Positions 4,723 through 6,386 of a DNA stretch of 6,386 bases are shown piece after piece (position 1 is the first letter of the stretch; each line of letters starts with the position of its first letter). The position numbers were made by a program, and so were the translations under genes. The notes below the pieces were generated by a model. That model saw nothing but the letters and a program-made list of their open reading frames with translations. It did no database searches and was not told the DNA's origin. This DNA is from Bacilli bacterium. GTDB taxonomy: Bacteria; Bacillota; Bacilli; Tumebacillales; JAQBPP01. The stretch spans positions 1 to 6,386 of the forward strand of contig JAQBPP010000061.1 in assembly GCA_028287455.1 (NCBI GenBank), given 5' to 3'.

Positions 4723-6386
4723 GTGATAAGGCGCATGCGTTTTCCTTCAATTAGCTGGCGAAAAAAGTTGATAACAACTTCTATTCTTTGTCTCGTTCTT
4801 CCCTCCATTCTGTCGCTGTTTATGACAGGATACTACACTAGGAACCAACTCCAAAAACAGGCAGTTGCCAGGGCTGAAGGCACACTTCAGGTATCCGATT
4901 TATATACGACAAGTATAGTGCAAGAGATGATCACCATGTTTAATTCACTGCAGTATGACAGTGAAACGATGAATACTTTAAAAGCTGCATGGAACACCTA
5001 TGAGAGTGACAAGTCAACAAGGGTCGACTTTTTCACTTATAAACAAATCGCGTCCAAACTCGATCAATTGACTGCAAACAGCAAGCAGTCTTACATCACC
5101 ATTTTACTTCCGGACGGTCTGTATTTTACCAACTATTCTACTTATAACAGTGATGTAACGCTTTTTTATAAAGAGCCATGGCTGGTGAATCCTGTAAGTG
5201 ATCCGATCAACTTCACCATTTGGTTGGGCAATCAACCCAATTACGTGAAAGAAGACAAAGATCAGTATCCCAATTTGATCACGATGGTCCGAACTTTTCA
5301 ATTGTATCCGAATAGCCCAACCGCTTATCTGATTGTGAGCAAACCAGAAGAGCAATTTCATCAAGTATTGAATCAATTTGCATCCGATCAGTTGGTGATG
5401 CTCCTGGGTGCGGATGGCAAAGTTTTAGCAGGCTCTGATAACAGTTGGATAGACAGATCCTTGCACATTCCTGCAGCAACTTCATCGGACAACGTCGTAG
5501 CACTCGAGAATGGTCAGTATTATGTTGCAGTAAATCATCCGCTGCCTTACGGAAACTGGCGGTTGGTTAGTCTTACCCCTTATTCGGCTTCGATTGGCAA
5601 AGTTGGCGATGTATTCAATTACATTTTCGTGTTGCAACTTCTCTTCTTTCTGGCATTTGGGTTTGTCCTGTATTATTTACTACGACAGTTCACCAAACCG
5701 ATCATTCGTTTGACTAAAGTTGCCAGCGAGGTTGAACAGGGTAATTTACAAAACAGATCTGGGGTACAGGGACCGGATGAAATTGGCAAATTGGGGCTTT
5801 CCTTCGACCGAATGTTGGACAGGTTAAAGGAGATGATTTGGCAAATCAGGGTGGAGCAAACCCAAAAACGCAAGGCTGAACTGGAGCTGCTGCAGGCTCA
5901 GATTAATCCGCATTTCCTGTTTAATACATTAAATTCAATCCGATTGCGTGCGCTGATGAATGGAGAAAACGAAATCGGCGAGGTCATCGGTTCACTATCC
6001 ACTCTGCTGAGGATGACCATTAATCGAAATAATGAATTTGTCACGCTTCATGAGGAAGTATCCACAGTTGAACAATACATCAAGCTTTTAAACTTCAGAC
6101 ATCAGGAAGGGATTCAACTCGAGACGAATCTGGCTTCTGACACGCTGCTTGAGCAAATCCCGCGGTTTACCTTACAGCCTCTAATAGAAAATGCGCACGT
6201 CCATGGATTACTGCAGCGGAGTGGAAAAATCTCCCTGTCGTCCTGGAAGAAAGACGCTGACATTTATCTTTGCATTGAGGACGATGGGGTAGGAGTTTCC
6301 GGGGAAAAACTGCAAGAAATTCTGCAAGAGCTGAACCAGGATTGGAAACAATCGGAATTACAGCGGAAAAACCGTTCGACGATGTC
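4723..6386 (+). CDS. YesM-type sensor histidine kinase, C-terminus cut by window edge
   Basis: The frame stays open from GTG 4723 to the last base (554 codons) with no stop. It is a membrane sensor kinase of the LytS/YesM type, which normally phosphorylates an AraC-type response regulator. Helix 1 lies near residues 14-36 (LITTSILCLVLPSILSLFM). An extracellular sensor region of about 260 residues follows, probably a Cache-like fold by analogy. Helix 2 lies near 300-321, then a HAMP linker (FTKPIIRLTKVASEVEQGNL to DEIGKLGLSFDRM). The phospho-acceptor box is QINPHFLFNTLNSIR with His397. The ATP-binding domain has the N box LQPLIENAHVHG (Glu489, Asn490, His494) and the G1 box EDDGVG (Asp520-Gly524). 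Family members are usually about 580-600 residues, so perhaps 30-50 are missing. Its place next to a sugar importer suggests it controls that operon, but its signal is unknown. Confidence 0.92.
   Translation, partial: MIRRMRFPSISWRKKLITTSILCLVLPSILSLFMTGYYTRNQLQKQAVARAEGTLQVSDLYTTSIVQEMITMFNSLQYDSETMNTLKAAWNTYESDKSTRVDFFTYKQIASKLDQLTANSKQSYITILLPDGLYFTNYSTYNSDVTLFYKEPWLVNPVSDPINFTIWLGNQPNYVKEDKDQYPNLITMVRTFQLYPNSPTAYLIVSKPEEQFHQVLNQFASDQLVMLLGADGKVLAGSDNSWIDRSLHIPAATSSDNVVALENGQYYVAVNHPLPYGNWRLVSLTPYSASIGKVGDVFNYIFVLQLLFFLAFGFVLYYLLRQFTKPIIRLTKVASEVEQGNLQNRSGVQGPDEIGKLGLSFDRMLDRLKEMIWQIRVEQTQKRKAELELLQAQINPHFLFNTLNSIRLRALMNGENEIGEVIGSLSTLLRMTINRNNEFVTLHEEVSTVEQYIKLLNFRHQEGIQLETNLASDTLLEQIPRFTLQPLIENAHVHGLLQRSGKISLSSWKKDADIYLCIEDDGVGVSGEKLQEILQELNQDWKQSELQRKNRSTM

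Noticed and set aside
5104..5873. Minus-strand open frames opposite the kinase
   Set aside because: The plus strand encodes a continuous sensor kinase with all expected motifs; the reverse frames are short and unrecognisable.
1..6386. CRISPR array, tRNA, rRNA, insertion sequence or phage genes
   Set aside because: No regularly spaced repeats, cloverleaf-like sequence, transposase motifs or terminal inverted repeats were seen on either strand.

Overview
The window looks like a chromosomal carbohydrate-use locus from a low-to-mid GC Gram-positive bacterium of the class Bacilli, most like Paenibacillus or Alicyclobacillus relatives. The clues are strong AAGGAGG-type ribosome binding sites, a lipoprotein solute-binding protein, a YesM-type sensor kinase beside a sugar ABC importer, and a possible catabolite-repression site. 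The exact genus cannot be read from the sequence.

Layout. At the left edge (1-76, minus strand) is the first part of a short-chain dehydrogenase/reductase gene, read away from everything else. After a divergent intergenic region, four plus-strand genes and one cut gene follow: a glycoside hydrolase family 1 (GH1) beta-glucosidase-like gene (about 261-1454), two sugar ABC permeases (1447-2355, MalF/UgpA-like; 2371-3204, MalG/UgpE-like), an extracellular sugar-binding lipoprotein (3311-4642), a clear intrinsic terminator (4673-4699), and a YesM-family histidine kinase (4723 to beyond the right edge).

How they fit together. The binding protein would capture an oligosaccharide outside the cell and the two permeases would carry it in. 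Energy must come from an ATPase encoded elsewhere, since none is here; a shared MsmX/MsmK-type ATPase is usual. The GH1 enzyme would hydrolyse the imported unphosphorylated sugar. The kinase probably senses sugar or cell-envelope state and signals to an AraC-type response regulator expected just past the right edge.

Main oddity. The GH1 protein reads in frame from end to end and keeps its acid/base motif (TFNEP), but about 60-65 residues near the C-terminus are missing. The lost block includes the nucleophile motif (I/V)TENG and the sugar-binding SLxDNFEW segment. The deletion is in frame and leaves the 8-base overlap with the next permease gene intact, so the enzyme is probably dead while operon translation is kept. 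A second point is the 106-base gap before the binding-protein gene, which holds a cre-like site directly joined to a perfect inverted repeat. A third is the terminator just before the kinase start, with a TATAAT box upstream of it. I see no sign of a wholly new system; these are the points worth checking.
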